From an uncultured Alistipes sp. (GTDB lineage: Bacteria > Bacteroidota > Bacteroidia > Bacteroidales > Rikenellaceae), in assembly GCF_902388705.1 (NCBI RefSeq), contig NZ_CABMQJ010000009.1, positions 1 through 64,000 on the forward strand: a DNA stretch of 64,000 bases, read 5' to 3'. The notes under the pieces are model-generated. The model had not been told where the DNA came from and did not search any database. It saw only the letters and a program-made list of their open reading frames with translations. This document shows, one piece after another, positions 42,097 to 51,732 of the stretch (its first letter is position 1; each line of letters opens with the position of its first letter). The position numbers and the translations under genes are program-made.

Positions 42097-44670
42097 TCAT
42101 CGCCTGCGCCGCACGGCCCGGACAATTTCACCGCCCACGGCGATGAGCGACGTGCAGCCGATGATGGCGGCCCACTCCCGCCATGCCAGCGGTTCGGTAC
42201 GGAACACTTCGCCGCCGAATTCGACGATAAGCACCTGACCGACGGCGATAGCCAGCAGAATCAGGAAAAACTCCCTGCATCCGCGAAGGCACGTAAAGAC
42301 CGAATGGCGTGTTTCGAAACCTTTGGCGTTGAACATATTCCAGAATTGCAGGAAAACGAACGTCGAGAAGAAAACCGTCAACTGGCGCACGGTCAGTCCG
42401 CCCGTCGTAATCGTCCACCAGAACAGCATGCTCAACAATACGGCGACCATGATGACGCCGCAGGTGAAAAGCGTGCGGGCCATGCCGGGGGTAATGATGA
42501 ATTCGTCGCGCGGACGGGGCTTTTCGAGCATCACCTCGGGATTCGGCGGCAGCGAGGCCATCGCCATCGCCGCGAACGTATCCATGATGATGTTGACCCA
42601 GAGTATCTGCACCACGGTCAGCGGCATGTCGGTGCCGAACACCGCCCCGACGAAACAGATGAGGATGGCCGCGAAATTAATCGTAAGCTGGAACAGCACG
42701 AAGCGCTGGATGTTGCGGTAAAGCGAACGGCCCCACATCACGGCCGTGGCAATCGAGGCGAACGAGTCGTCGAGCAGCGTAATGTCGCTGGCGTCCTTGG
42801 CCACCGAAGTGCCCGACCCCATCGAGAGGCCCACATTGGCGAAATTCAGCGCCGGAGCGTCGTTCGTGCCGTCGCCCGTGACGGCGACCACTTCGCCGCA
42901 CTGCTGCAGCAGCCGCACGAGCCGCTGCTTGTCGAGCGGTCGGGCGCGGGACATAATCTTCAGCTCCTGCACGCGCCCGAGCAACTCCTCGTCGCTCGCC
43001 GCGGCGAATTCCGTACCGGTCATATGGTTGCGGTCGTTGTCCCGGGCATCGTCCCAAAGACCGATTTGGCGGGCAATCTCCCGCGCCGTGGCCGGCGTAT
43101 CGCCCGTGACGATTTTGACGTCGATCCCTGCCTTGAGGCAGCGGCCCACGGCATCGGGCACATCCTCGCGCACGGGGTCGGAAATCGCCGCAACGCCCGC
43201 GAAGTGCAACCCGTTTCCGGCGACCGCACGCTGGCAGTCCTCCTCGGCGGTTTCGGCCCACGCAACGGCGAGCGTACGCATCGCGCAGCCCTGGAACCCG
43301 AGCAGCTGCTCGGCGACCTGCGTGTCCTTGCCGTCGGGCAGGCACATGGCACGCACAATCTCGGGTGCGCCCTTGACGCAGACTATCCGGCGGCCCGAAA
43401 CGCCGCTTTCGATAATCGTCGCCATATATTTACGCTCGGTCGAGAAGGTCAGGCGGTCGACAAGCTTCGCATCCGCACGCAACGGTTCGTAATCTTCGCC
43501 CTGCGACCGGAGCCACTCGAGCAGGGCCCCCTCGGTCGGATTGCCGATAACGGCGCCCGAAGCGTCGAGGAAAGCCGTCGAGTTGGCAGCGACAATCTCG
43601 GCGAAACCATGCATCGGCAAGTCGTCGTAGCGCACCACATCCTGCACGTGCATCCGGTTCTGGGTCAGCGTACCGGTCTTGTCGGTGCAGATGACCGTCA
43701 CGGCGCCCATCGTTTCGCAGGCGTGCATGCGCCGCACGAGGTTGTTGGTCTTGAGCATGCGCCGCATGGACATGGCCAGCGACAGCGTAATGCTCATCGG
43801 CAGCCCCTCGGGAACGGCCATCACGATAATGGCCACCGAAACCATGAAGACATGCAGCACCTGCTGCGAAATCGTAAGCCAGTCCTGCTCCAGCAGGTCG
43901 CCGACGAAAACCGCCTTGCCGAGCATGACGCAGAAAATCGCAACGGAGAGTGCGATGCCGGCACGGCCGATGAGTTTCGAAAGGCGCGTCAGCTGGCGGT
44001 TGAGCGGGGTCTGCTCCTCGCTCTGGACAGTCGCCTGCTCGGTGACGCGCCCGGCCTCGGTCGCATCGCCCACGGCCGTTGTGACCATGATGCCGTAGCC
44101 GTCCGCCACGGTCGTACCCCGCAGGACGGCATTCGACGGATAGGTGGCATCGGAATCGAAATGCGCCTCGTCCACGGTCTTGTCCACTTCCGGCTCGCCG
44201 GTAAGCGTCGACTCGTTGATGCGCAGCGACACGGCTTCGACCAGCTCGCCGTCGGCCGGAACGGTTTCACCGCTCTCGATGTAAAGCACATCGCCCACGA
44301 CAACGTCGCGGCGCGGAATTTCCCGTATCGTACCGTCGCGCATCGCTTTGACCGGAATATCGTCGTTGACCTGGTTCAGCCGCCGGAAGCGCCGCATGGC
44401 GTCCCACTCGAACCAGAAGCCGACACAGGTAGCCAGGATGATGGCGCAGATTATGCCGATGGACTCCGTGAAATCCTTATGCACGAAACCGATGGCGAGC
44501 GAAAGCACCGCCGCCAGCAGCAGGATGCGGATAATCGGGTCGCGGAATTTGTCGGCCAGCAGTTTCCAGACCGAATCATCTTTCGGCGGGGTGATTATGT
44601 TGTCGCCGTGTTTTTGGCGGCTTTCGGCGACTTGCTGCGCCGTGAGGCCCCGGGGATTGTAACGAATCAT
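42097..44670 (-). CDS. P-type calcium-transporting ATPase (PMCA type)
   Basis: 857 residues. The N-terminal cation ATPase domain and paired helices are followed by the actuator loop (STLTGEP), helices with VAIIVMAVPEGLPM, the phosphorylation motif DKTGTLT, the nucleotide-binding domain (TFSTERKYMAT, CVKGAPE), VTGDTPATAREIA, TGDGTNDAPALNFANVG and four C-terminal helices. PEGLP and the length fit calcium pumps of PMCA/SERCA type, which export Ca2+ from the cytoplasm. It lies 7 bp after rodA and 11 bp before the PAP2 gene, so it is cotranscribed with the cell-shape genes. Confidence 0.92.
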   Translation of the reverse strand: MIRYNPRGLTAQQVAESRQKHGDNIITPPKDDSVWKLLADKFRDPIIRILLLAAVLSLAIGFVHKDFTESIGIICAIILATCVGFWFEWDAMRRFRRLNQVNDDIPVKAMRDGTIREIPRRDVVVGDVLYIESGETVPADGELVEAVSLRINESTLTGEPEVDKTVDEAHFDSDATYPSNAVLRGTTVADGYGIMVTTAVGDATEAGRVTEQATVQSEEQTPLNRQLTRLSKLIGRAGIALSVAIFCVMLGKAVFVGDLLEQDWLTISQQVLHVFMVSVAIIVMAVPEGLPMSITLSLAMSMRRMLKTNNLVRRMHACETMGAVTVICTDKTGTLTQNRMHVQDVVRYDDLPMHGFAEIVAANSTAFLDASGAVIGNPTEGALLEWLRSQGEDYEPLRADAKLVDRLTFSTERKYMATIIESGVSGRRIVCVKGAPEIVRAMCLPDGKDTQVAEQLLGFQGCAMRTLAVAWAETAEEDCQRAVAGNGLHFAGVAAISDPVREDVPDAVGRCLKAGIDVKIVTGDTPATAREIARQIGLWDDARDNDRNHMTGTEFAAASDEELLGRVQELKIMSRARPLDKQRLVRLLQQCGEVVAVTGDGTNDAPALNFANVGLSMGSGTSVAKDASDITLLDDSFASIATAVMWGRSLYRNIQRFVLFQLTINFAAILICFVGAVFGTDMPLTVVQILWVNIIMDTFAAMAMASLPPNPEVMLEKPRPRDEFIITPGMARTLFTCGVIMVAVLLSMLFWWTITTGGLTVRQLTVFFSTFVFLQFWNMFNAKGFETRHSVFTCLRGCREFFLILLAIAVGQVLIVEFGGEVFRTEPLAWREWAAIIGCTSLIAVGGEIVRAVRRRR

Positions 44671-44677
44671 CTGTTTG

Positions 44678-46120
44678 TCAATATTTATTCAGGGAAAACT
44701 GCCGCGTCGACGCATCGAGCCGCACGGCAATGAACAATAGGATTGTAAAGGCGATCAGTGACGAACCGCCGTAACTCATGAAAGGCAGCGGAATGCCCAT
44801 GACAGGCATCAGGCCGATGGTCATACCCACGTTCACCAGCACGTGGAACAACAGAATCGCCGCGACGCAATAGCAATAGATGCGGCCGAAGGGCTCCTGC
44901 TGCCGCTCGCCCATGCGCATCAGGCGTAGAATCAGCAGGCACAGCAGCGCCAGGACGGCCATCGTCCCCACGAAGCCCCACTCCTCGCCCACCGTGCAGA
45001 AGATGAAGTCGGTGTGCCGCTCGGGAACGAAGCCGTATTTGATTTGGGTTCCTTCCAGGAAACCCTTGCCCCAGAAACCGCCCGAGCCGATGGCGATTTT
45101 CGACTGGTTGACATTGTAGTCCGTGCCGAGCGGATCGCTGATGATGCCCAGGAAACTCAATATGCGGTCGCGCTGGTGCTGCTTGAGAATCGAGTTGAAG
45201 ATATAGTCGGTCGTGGGCAGGAAAACCATCGTACAGAGGAACAGCCCCATCGTGATGAAGATGTTGTTGAGGTTCGAGCGGTAGGCATACGCCGCAACGC
45301 CGACCAGCGACAACAGCGTCACGGTCAGCAGGCAGGCGTGCAGATCCATGAACCCCGGGGCGAGGAGCCCCATCACCATGCAGAGCAGGATACTCGCCAG
45401 CGCCAGCCCGGCGAGATAGATGATGCGCGAGCGCCACAGGCCGTTCATCATCGCCTCGGAAAGCGTGCACACCAGGATAATCGACACGAGCAGCGTCATG
45501 GGCGAAAGCAGGAACGAGAAGATGAACAGCGCGGCAATCAGCAGCACCGGAATGCAGAGCCACTTATTGAGTCCCTCGCGGTAGAGCACGAAGAGGAACG
45601 AGCCGAGCACGATACCCGAACCAGTGTCGTTCTGCAGGATGATGATGAACAGCGGAATGCAGATTACCACGCCCACCTTGAACAAATCGCCGGGGCGGTT
45701 GATCGAGAACGAGTAGGCGCTCATCACGCGCGCAAGCGCGAGCGCCGTGGCGATTTTAACGAATTCGACGGGCTGCACGCGCAGCGACCCGAACTCGAAC
45801 CACGCCTTGGCGCCGTTGACCTCGCGTCCGAACACCAGCGCACCGAGCAGCAGGACAAGTCCCGCGAAATAGGCCGGATAGGCGAACATGTGGTAGTACC
45901 GCTCGTCGAGCAGCAGCACGACGAGCGCCGTGGTCCACGCTACGGCAATCCACATCAGCTGCTTCATATAGAAGTGCGAGAAGGAGAACAAATCGGCCGC
46001 CGTCTCGTCGTACGAAGCCGAAGTAATCGACACCCATCCCGCCGCCACAATCAACACATACAGCAGCACCGTCCAGAGGTCGACCCCGTAAAAAATACTG
46101 TTATGGCGGTTAGCGGTCAT
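44678..46120 (-). CDS. rodA: Rod shape-determining protein RodA, peptidoglycan polymerase
   Basis: 480 residues with about ten membrane segments of the SEDS family. Signature parts: NDTGSGIVLGSFLFVLYREG, the conserved GFVPERHTDFIF, EEWGFVG, and the final MPVMGIPLPFMSYGGSSLI. RodA joins lipid II units into glycan strands and works with the transpeptidase PBP2 during side-wall growth. It overlaps the mrdA end by 11 bases. At 480 residues it is somewhat longer than E. coli RodA (370), with extra central membrane segments, as seen in Bacteroidetes. Confidence 0.95.
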   Translation of the reverse strand: MTANRHNSIFYGVDLWTVLLYVLIVAAGWVSITSASYDETAADLFSFSHFYMKQLMWIAVAWTTALVVLLLDERYYHMFAYPAYFAGLVLLLGALVFGREVNGAKAWFEFGSLRVQPVEFVKIATALALARVMSAYSFSINRPGDLFKVGVVICIPLFIIILQNDTGSGIVLGSFLFVLYREGLNKWLCIPVLLIAALFIFSFLLSPMTLLVSIILVCTLSEAMMNGLWRSRIIYLAGLALASILLCMVMGLLAPGFMDLHACLLTVTLLSLVGVAAYAYRSNLNNIFITMGLFLCTMVFLPTTDYIFNSILKQHQRDRILSFLGIISDPLGTDYNVNQSKIAIGSGGFWGKGFLEGTQIKYGFVPERHTDFIFCTVGEEWGFVGTMAVLALLCLLILRLMRMGERQQEPFGRIYCYCVAAILLFHVLVNVGMTIGLMPVMGIPLPFMSYGGSSLIAFTILLFIAVRLDASTRQFSLNKY

Positions 46121-47936
46121 AGGCGGGATAATAGATGTTCATATTCTTGATATGCTCCAGCAAAGCCGGGCGGCGAATCGTATCCGTCAGGTAATACTCC
46201 TCCAAGAGGCTGGCGATAGGCAGGGCCGCCGAGGCGCCGAAACCGCCGTTCTCGACATAGACCGAGATGGCGATTTTCGGGTTGTCCTTCGGGGCGAACG
46301 ACAGGAATGTCGAGTGATCGCGCCCGTGGGGGTTTTCGGCCGTACCGGTCTTGCCGCAGACGTCGAGCCCTTCGAGGCGCGCCAGGGTCGACGTGCCGCC
46401 CACGTTGACGCCCCTCCACATGCCGTCGACAATCGGTTCGAAATGTTTAGGGTCGACTTTCGTGTAATGGCGCTCGTAAAAACGGCGGTCGAGCGAATCC
46501 TGTCCCTCGATTTTCTTGACGATATGCGGAATGTAATAATAGCCGCGGTTGGCGACGATGGCCGCCAGGTTGGCCAGCTGCAGCGGCGTGCAGCCCAGCG
46601 CATCCTGCCCGATGGCGAGCGAGATTACGGTCAGCGAGTTCCACGAGCCCCGGTACTGGCGGTCGTAGAACGAACGGTCGGGCACGTAACCGCTGCCCTC
46701 GTCGAGGAAGTCGGAACCGAGCTTGCGGCCGAAACCGAAACTCTCAACGTACTCTTTCCAGACATCGAAACCCTCCTTGACGTTTTCGTATTTGCGGTTG
46801 TCGAGGATATCGCGGAAAACATAGCAGAAATAGGCGTTGCACGAGGTGGCCACGGCATAGCGCAAATCGAGCGGCGAAGCATGCACATGGCATTTCATGC
46901 GCCGCCGCCCGGCCTGGTAGCCCTCGTGGCAGACATGCATGTCCGAGGGACGGAGCACCCCTTCCTGCAGGCCGATGAGGCCCTGCACCAGTTTGAACGT
47001 CGATCCCGGCGGGTATTTGGCCTTCACGGCACGGCTGTAAAGCGGTTTGCGTTTGTTGCCGAGCATTTTCATGTAGTTGTTGCCGCGTTCGCGCCCCACC
47101 AGTTCGTCGGGGTCGTAGGTCGGCGAGGAAACCATCATCAGGATTTCGCCCGTCGAGGGTTCGATGGCCACGGCCGCGCCGACCTTGCCCCGCATCAGCT
47201 CCTCGCCCAACAGTTGCAGTCGGGCGTCGATGGTGCTGACGATGTATTTGCCCGGATCGGGCAGCGAGTCGTAAACGCCGTTCATGTAGGAACCCTTGAT
47301 GGCACCGTGGGTATCTATCTCCTGGATGCGGACGCCCTTTTTTCCCTTGAGCAGAGGCTCGTAAGCCGACTCCACGCCTCCCATGCCCACATAGTCGCCG
47401 ACTTTGTATTCGGGGTTCCGCTTGAGGAAATCGGGATTCACCTCGCTGACGAATCCCAGCAGGTTGCCGCCGATTTTGCGCGGATAACGCCGGACGGTGC
47501 GGTAGACTGTGTAGAATCCCCGGAAATTGCACTCGTCGAACCGGAGCTTGTCCTCCTTGGAAATATAATTCGTCACCACACGGGGCGCACGGGGACGCAT
47601 CCGGGCGTTGGCCAGCTCTTTTTCGAGCTTCTCGCGCGAAAGGCCCAGCACGTCGCACATGCGTGCCGTATCGAATCCGTGTTTGTCGATTTCGCTGTAA
47701 ATCACCATCAGGTCGTAGCACTCGCGGCTCTGCACGAGGTATTCCCCGTTGCGGTCGAACACCTCGCCGCGCGGCGGGTACTGCACGACATGGCGCAGCA
47801 CATTGGCCTTGGCCAGTTCGTTGTAACGCGAATCGACAAGCTGGATATAGGCCAGGCGCCCGGCAATCAGCAGGAAGATGAAGAGCACCACGCACTGCAA
47901 CGTGCGCATCCGGACGAAACCCTCGGAGTTTCTCAT
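46110..47936 (-). CDS. mrdA: Penicillin-binding protein 2, elongation transpeptidase
   Basis: 608 residues from ATG at 47934-47936, which overlaps the mreD stop as ATGA; the upstream frame extension is inside mreD and is rejected. One N-terminal membrane segment, the PBP dimerisation domain (YPPRGEVFDRNG, VRRYPRKIGGNLLGFV) and the transpeptidase with active-site Ser in YPPGSTFKLVQ, the SxN motif in ATSCNAYF and KTG in VCGKTGTAENP. PBP2 cross-links new peptidoglycan during rod elongation together with RodA. It is a beta-lactam target. Confidence 0.95.
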   Translation of the reverse strand: MRNSEGFVRMRTLQCVVLFIFLLIAGRLAYIQLVDSRYNELAKANVLRHVVQYPPRGEVFDRNGEYLVQSRECYDLMVIYSEIDKHGFDTARMCDVLGLSREKLEKELANARMRPRAPRVVTNYISKEDKLRFDECNFRGFYTVYRTVRRYPRKIGGNLLGFVSEVNPDFLKRNPEYKVGDYVGMGGVESAYEPLLKGKKGVRIQEIDTHGAIKGSYMNGVYDSLPDPGKYIVSTIDARLQLLGEELMRGKVGAAVAIEPSTGEILMMVSSPTYDPDELVGRERGNNYMKMLGNKRKPLYSRAVKAKYPPGSTFKLVQGLIGLQEGVLRPSDMHVCHEGYQAGRRRMKCHVHASPLDLRYAVATSCNAYFCYVFRDILDNRKYENVKEGFDVWKEYVESFGFGRKLGSDFLDEGSGYVPDRSFYDRQYRGSWNSLTVISLAIGQDALGCTPLQLANLAAIVANRGYYYIPHIVKKIEGQDSLDRRFYERHYTKVDPKHFEPIVDGMWRGVNVGGTSTLARLEGLDVCGKTGTAENPHGRDHSTFLSFAPKDNPKIAISVYVENGGFGASAALPIASLLEEYYLTDTIRRPALLEHIKNMNIYYPAYDR

Positions 47937-48451
47937 ACGCGGACGGGAAGTTTGGCGGTGAAAATCCGGGCGATAATCCAGACAAAGGCCACGGACACGG
48001 CGCTGCTCGCGACGATACGCACCAGCGTACGCACGAGATGCGTCCATGAAAGGGCCTCCAGCGAGAAAAAGAGGGCGTGGTGCACCAGCACCAGCACGAC
48101 GATGTAGTTCAGAAACACCCGCTTACCGAGGCGGCCGGTGCAGGGGATACCGCCCTCGCGCATGTCGTCACGGCCGTACAGCACCCCGAGAAGCGCCGGA
48201 CGGACGAACGCGATGAACAGCGTGGCGATGGTGTTCACCCCCGCGGCCCCCATCGCAAAGTCCATCGTCACGCCCACGGCCAGGCCCGACAGCAGCAATA
48301 CGATTGGCGGCGTATCGAGCGGCAGCAGGGCGATGAAAGCCACGTAGACGAGCGGATTGAGGTAAATGCTGATCGACAGGTTGTCGAACAGGAAAACCTG
48401 CAAAAGCACCGTCACTACGAAGAGCATGAAATATGGAAGCGTCCTGTACAT
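47933..48451 (-). CDS. mreD: Rod shape-determining protein MreD
   Basis: 172 residues, strongly hydrophobic with five or six membrane segments (for example YFMLFVVTVLLQVFLFDNL at the start, then FIALLPLDTPPIVLLLSGLAVG). Size, topology and location between mreC (adjacent) and mrdA (ATGA overlap) identify it as MreD, a membrane partner of MreC in the elongation complex. Confidence 0.9.
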   Translation of the reverse strand: MYRTLPYFMLFVVTVLLQVFLFDNLSISIYLNPLVYVAFIALLPLDTPPIVLLLSGLAVGVTMDFAMGAAGVNTIATLFIAFVRPALLGVLYGRDDMREGGIPCTGRLGKRVFLNYIVVLVLVHHALFFSLEALSWTHLVRTLVRIVASSAVSVAFVWIIARIFTAKLPVRV

Positions 48452-49306
48452 CTAATTCAGCCGGGTATGTTGTTCTACTTTTTCACTGTTCTGCAGACCG
48501 CGCACCTCCGACATATCGCGGTTCTCGACGAGAATCACGTCCGTCAGGCGCGACATTTCGGCCGCCAGCCTCACATGCACCTTATAGGCCGTGCGGGTTT
48601 CGTTCAGCTCGGCGCTTTCGACCCAGCCGATGAGCACGTCGGCCGGGAAATACTGCGAAAACCCGGTCGTAACGACCTCCTGCCCGGGCTGCGGCTCGGC
48701 ATATTTCGACAATTCGTCCAGCACCACGGTATGCGGGTCGACCCCGTCCCAGTAAATCGAGCCGAAGTAATCGTCCCCGACGAGTTTGCCGCTGGCGCGG
48801 AATGAGGTGTTGAGCACCGACATCACCACCGAATAACGCTCCGAGCAGTCGACCACGTAGCCCGCCATCGAGCCGTCCGAAGCGAGCAGCGCCATCTCCT
48901 CGACGACCCCGTCGCGGCGGCCGCGGTTCAGGACAATCAGGTTCTGCGCCCGGTTGACCGTATTGGAAATCACCGAAGCGGTCATGACGCGGTACTTCGA
49001 AGCCCCGAGTTCCTGCATGTAGCTGTCGAGCCGCACCACGTCGCCGATCTCTTCGGACATGGCGAGCCGCTCTTTGAGCTCGGCCACATACGCAAGCAGG
49101 TTGCGGTTCTCCCGTCCGAGCGAAAAATAATGCCGGATGCCCGCAAACAGGCCGTGCACGCCCCCGACCACCTGGTTCGAGCGTGCCAGCAGCCGCGCCT
49201 GCGTGTAGTAGGTCGAGTGGGCGTAGTAGCTGATGGCTATGGCCTCGAGCACGACGAACAGCACCACGACATAGGTACTCCGGATGAACTCTAAAAGCTT
49301 GCGCAA
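48452..49306 (-). CDS. mreC: Rod shape-determining protein MreC
   Basis: 284 residues. One N-terminal membrane segment (about 9-30), a helical coiled-coil region (about 60-95; ENRNLLAYVAELKERL) and a C-terminal beta domain (about 100-270; NRGRRDGVVEEMALLASDG, VLNTSFRASGKL, GQEVVTTGFSQYFPADVLIG). MreC is a periplasmic scaffold that activates PBP2-RodA. The gene abuts mreD and follows mreB by 193 bp. Confidence 0.93.
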   Translation of the reverse strand: MRKLLEFIRSTYVVVLFVVLEAIAISYYAHSTYYTQARLLARSNQVVGGVHGLFAGIRHYFSLGRENRNLLAYVAELKERLAMSEEIGDVVRLDSYMQELGASKYRVMTASVISNTVNRAQNLIVLNRGRRDGVVEEMALLASDGSMAGYVVDCSERYSVVMSVLNTSFRASGKLVGDDYFGSIYWDGVDPHTVVLDELSKYAEPQPGQEVVTTGFSQYFPADVLIGWVESAELNETRTAYKVHVRLAAEMSRLTDVILVENRDMSEVRGLQNSEKVEQHTRLN

Positions 49307-49499
49307 GGTTTCTCGTTAATTTGAGATTGCGGACACCGGGCCCGCAATCATTATTTCGCATGGGCCGGATTTTACTCCGGTCCGTTTCGTATCCTTTTTT
49401 CTCCGCCTTCTGTGCCGGGAGGCCTCCGCACTGCGCAAACCTGCCGGCACCCCGCAGGCCGCTCGGCGGGCGAAATCCCGGAGCCGCTCCGCGGGCAGA
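49307..49499. other. mreB-mreC intergenic region
   Basis: 193 bp of GC-rich sequence with short inverted repeats (for example GCCGGATTTTACTCCGGT at about 49363-49380), but no T-tailed terminator on the minus strand and no -7 box that I can support. It may adjust the level of mreB relative to mreCD. Confidence 0.4.
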
Positions 49500-50519
49500 T
49501 TACTTCATCAAGAACGAGAAGCGGTTGATGTTCTTCAGTGCGATGCCCGTACCGCGTGCAATGGCACGCAGCGGATCTTCGGCCACATGGAACGGAATGC
49601 CGGTCTTTTCGTTCAGGCGTCGGTCGAGGCCCTTTATGAGGGCGCCGCCGCCCGCCAGGTAAATACCGTTCTTCACGATGTCGGCGTAAAGCTCGGGCGG
49701 CATCGACTCGAGCACCTTCATCAGCGCGGCGTCGATCTTCGTGAGCGACTTCTCGAGGGCATAGGCGATTTCGCTGTAACTCAACGACACGGTCTGCGGC
49801 AGGGCCGTCAGCATGTTGGGGCCCGTCACCACGAAGTCCTCGGGCTCTTCCTCCAAGTCGGAAACGGCGGCGCCGATCGAACATTTGATGGCTTCGGCCG
49901 TGCGTTCGCCGATACGGATGTTGTGCTGCTGGCGCACGTAACTCTGGATGTCGTTGGTAAAGACGTCGCCGGCGATATTGATCGACTCGGAGCAGACGAT
50001 GCCGCCCAGCGAAATGCAGGCGATCTCCGACGTACCGCCGCCGATATCGATGACCATGTTGCCCTCGGGCGCTTCGACATCGAGGCCGGCGCCCAGCGCG
50101 GCGGCCATCGGTTCGTAGATCATGTAGACTTCGCGGCCGCCGGCGTGCTCGGCCGAGTCGCGCACGGCACGTATCTCGACATTGGTCGAACCCGACGGGA
50201 TGCAAATCACCATCCGCAGCGAAGGGGCGAAAAGGCTGCCCGAGGTCTTGACTTTCTTGATCATCCCGCGCAGCATCAGCTCCGTAGCGTTGAAGTCGGC
50301 TATCACACCGTCTTTCAGGGGGCGGATCGTTTTGATGTTCGGATTGGTTTTCTCATGCATCTGGCGCGCCTGATGGCCGATGGCCACGAGTTTGCCCGTA
50401 TGCACGTCGAGGGCCACGATCGACGGTTCGTCGACGACGACCTTGCCGTTATAAATTATCAGCGTGTTGGCCGTACCGAGGTCGATGGCCACCTCCTGTG
50501 TCAAAGAAAAAAGTCCCAT
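49500..50519 (-). CDS. mreB: Actin-like rod shape-determining protein MreB
   Basis: 339 residues from ATG at 50517-50519 (MGLFSLTQEVAIDLGTANT), the normal MreB start; the frame extends upstream but without family similarity. Actin-fold motifs are DLGTANTLI (phosphate 1), VIDIGGGTSEIA (phosphate 2) and LAGGGALIKGLDRRL near the end. MreB filaments bind ATP and steer the elongation machinery around the cell. It heads the operon mreB-mreC-mreD-mrdA-rodA. Promoter box at 50631-50638, leaving a leader of about 105 bases. Confidence 0.96.
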   Translation of the reverse strand: MGLFSLTQEVAIDLGTANTLIIYNGKVVVDEPSIVALDVHTGKLVAIGHQARQMHEKTNPNIKTIRPLKDGVIADFNATELMLRGMIKKVKTSGSLFAPSLRMVICIPSGSTNVEIRAVRDSAEHAGGREVYMIYEPMAAALGAGLDVEAPEGNMVIDIGGGTSEIACISLGGIVCSESINIAGDVFTNDIQSYVRQQHNIRIGERTAEAIKCSIGAAVSDLEEEPEDFVVTGPNMLTALPQTVSLSYSEIAYALEKSLTKIDAALMKVLESMPPELYADIVKNGIYLAGGGALIKGLDRRLNEKTGIPFHVAEDPLRAIARGTGIALKNINRFSFLMK

Positions 50520-50630
50520 AATGCAACACCCAACGGTTATGTTTCCACTAATTATTTTATTATCAACTTCATATATGCCGTTCGTTCCGGCCTTCCGCCG
50601 GAATCGCAATCCCAAGATGACATATCCGGA

Positions 50631-50638
50631 CAAAGGTA
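50631..50638 (-). promoter_or_regulatory. -7 box of the mreB operon
   Basis: CAAAGGTA reads TACCTTTG on the minus strand, a consensus match, divergent from the gpsA promoter 48 bases away. Confidence 0.6.
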
Positions 50639-50685
50639 GCAAAAAGCGAGGGATATTTTTACATTTTTTTATTATTTTTTTTGAT

Positions 50686-50693
50686 TACATTTG
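50686..50693 (+). promoter_or_regulatory. -7 box of gpsA
   Basis: TACATTTG matches the consensus and ends 24 bases before the gpsA start at 50718, in a T-rich stretch. Confidence 0.65.
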
Positions 50694-50717
50694 TACACCG
50701 AAACAATCGCTCCTTAC

Positions 50718-51725
50718 ATGGAATATAAAATCGGAAAAGAGGCCCGCTGCGCCGTCATCGGTTACGGCAGCTGGGCGACAGCCATCGTCGGGCTGCTCAC
50801 AGCCAACGAATTGCGTGTAGGCTGGTATGTCCGCAATCCCGAAGTGCTCGACGGACTGCTCACCGAGGGCCGCAATCCCCGCTATTTGAGCGACGTGGAG
50901 TTCGACCGCGGGCGCATCGCCCCCTCCGACGACCTCGATGCCGTAGTCCGCGACGCCGACATCGTCATCCTGGCGACTCCCTCGGCCTACCTCAAGACAT
51001 TCCTCGAACCGCTGACGGTTTCGCTGCACGACAAATTCATCGTTTCGGCCATCAAGGGCATCGTCCCGGGCGACTACAAAACCATCGTCGAATACATCCA
51101 CGACCGCTACGAATTGTCCTACAAACAAATCGGCATCGTCACGGGCCCCTCGCACGCCGAAGAGGTTTCGCGCGGCAAGCTCTCCTACCTCACGGTGGTC
51201 TGCACCGATCCGGAGAACGCCCGGATGCTGGGGGCGAAATTCGCAACGGACTACATTCATTTGAGTTACTCGACCGACCTTTACGGCATCGAATATGCCG
51301 CAATCCTGAAAAACATTTACGCACTCTCGGTCGGCATCGCCGTCGGGCTGGGCTACGGCGACAACTTCCTCGCGGTGCTAATCGCCAACAGCGCCGGAGA
51401 GATGCGCCGGTTTCTCGAAGAGAGCTATCCGGCGGAACGCGACACGCTCGTTTCGGGCTACCTGGGCGACCTGCTCGTGACCTGCTATTCGGTATACAGC
51501 CGCAACCGCAGGCTCGGCCTGCTAATCGGGCACGGATGCACGGTCAAGAGCGCCCTGAACGAAATGACGATGGTGGCCGAGGGCTATTTCGCCGCGGACT
51601 GCATCCGCCACATCAACGCCCGCCACAAGGTCGAAATGCCGATTGCCGACATGGTCTACAACGTACTTTACCAGGGGGCGTCGGCCCGCAAATGCATGAA
51701 AGAACTGACAACCAAATTAATTTGA
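50718..51725 (+). CDS. gpsA: Glycerol-3-phosphate dehydrogenase [NAD(P)+]
   Basis: 335 residues from ATG 50718; the frame also has an upstream TTG inside the -7 box, rejected. The N-terminal Rossmann motif is CAVIGYGSWATAIVGLL, slightly unlike the usual GxGxWG. Then come ILATPSAYLKTFLEPL, SAIKGIVPG, GPSHAEEVSRGKLSYLTV, the catalytic Lys region YAAILKNIYALSVGIAVGLGYGDN and the C-terminal NARHKVEMPIADMVYNVLY. GpsA reduces dihydroxyacetone phosphate to glycerol-3-phosphate for phospholipid synthesis. It is 7 bp before pgi, so the two form an operon. Confidence 0.93.
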   Translation: MEYKIGKEARCAVIGYGSWATAIVGLLTANELRVGWYVRNPEVLDGLLTEGRNPRYLSDVEFDRGRIAPSDDLDAVVRDADIVILATPSAYLKTFLEPLTVSLHDKFIVSAIKGIVPGDYKTIVEYIHDRYELSYKQIGIVTGPSHAEEVSRGKLSYLTVVCTDPENARMLGAKFATDYIHLSYSTDLYGIEYAAILKNIYALSVGIAVGLGYGDNFLAVLIANSAGEMRRFLEESYPAERDTLVSGYLGDLLVTCYSVYSRNRRLGLLIGHGCTVKSALNEMTMVAEGYFAADCIRHINARHKVEMPIADMVYNVLYQGASARKCMKELTTKLI

Positions 51726-51732
51726 CAATACC

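Noticed and set aside
42304..44733. Plus-strand frame of 809 codons
   Set aside because: Antisense to the P-type ATPase; rich in Arg, His and Gly, without domain similarity.
46152..48107. Plus-strand frame of 651 codons
   Set aside because: Antisense to mrdA and part of mreD, which are certain.
50661..50682. T-rich stretch upstream of gpsA as a terminator
   Set aside because: There is no stem before the T runs; it is better explained as promoter-associated AT-rich DNA between divergent promoters.
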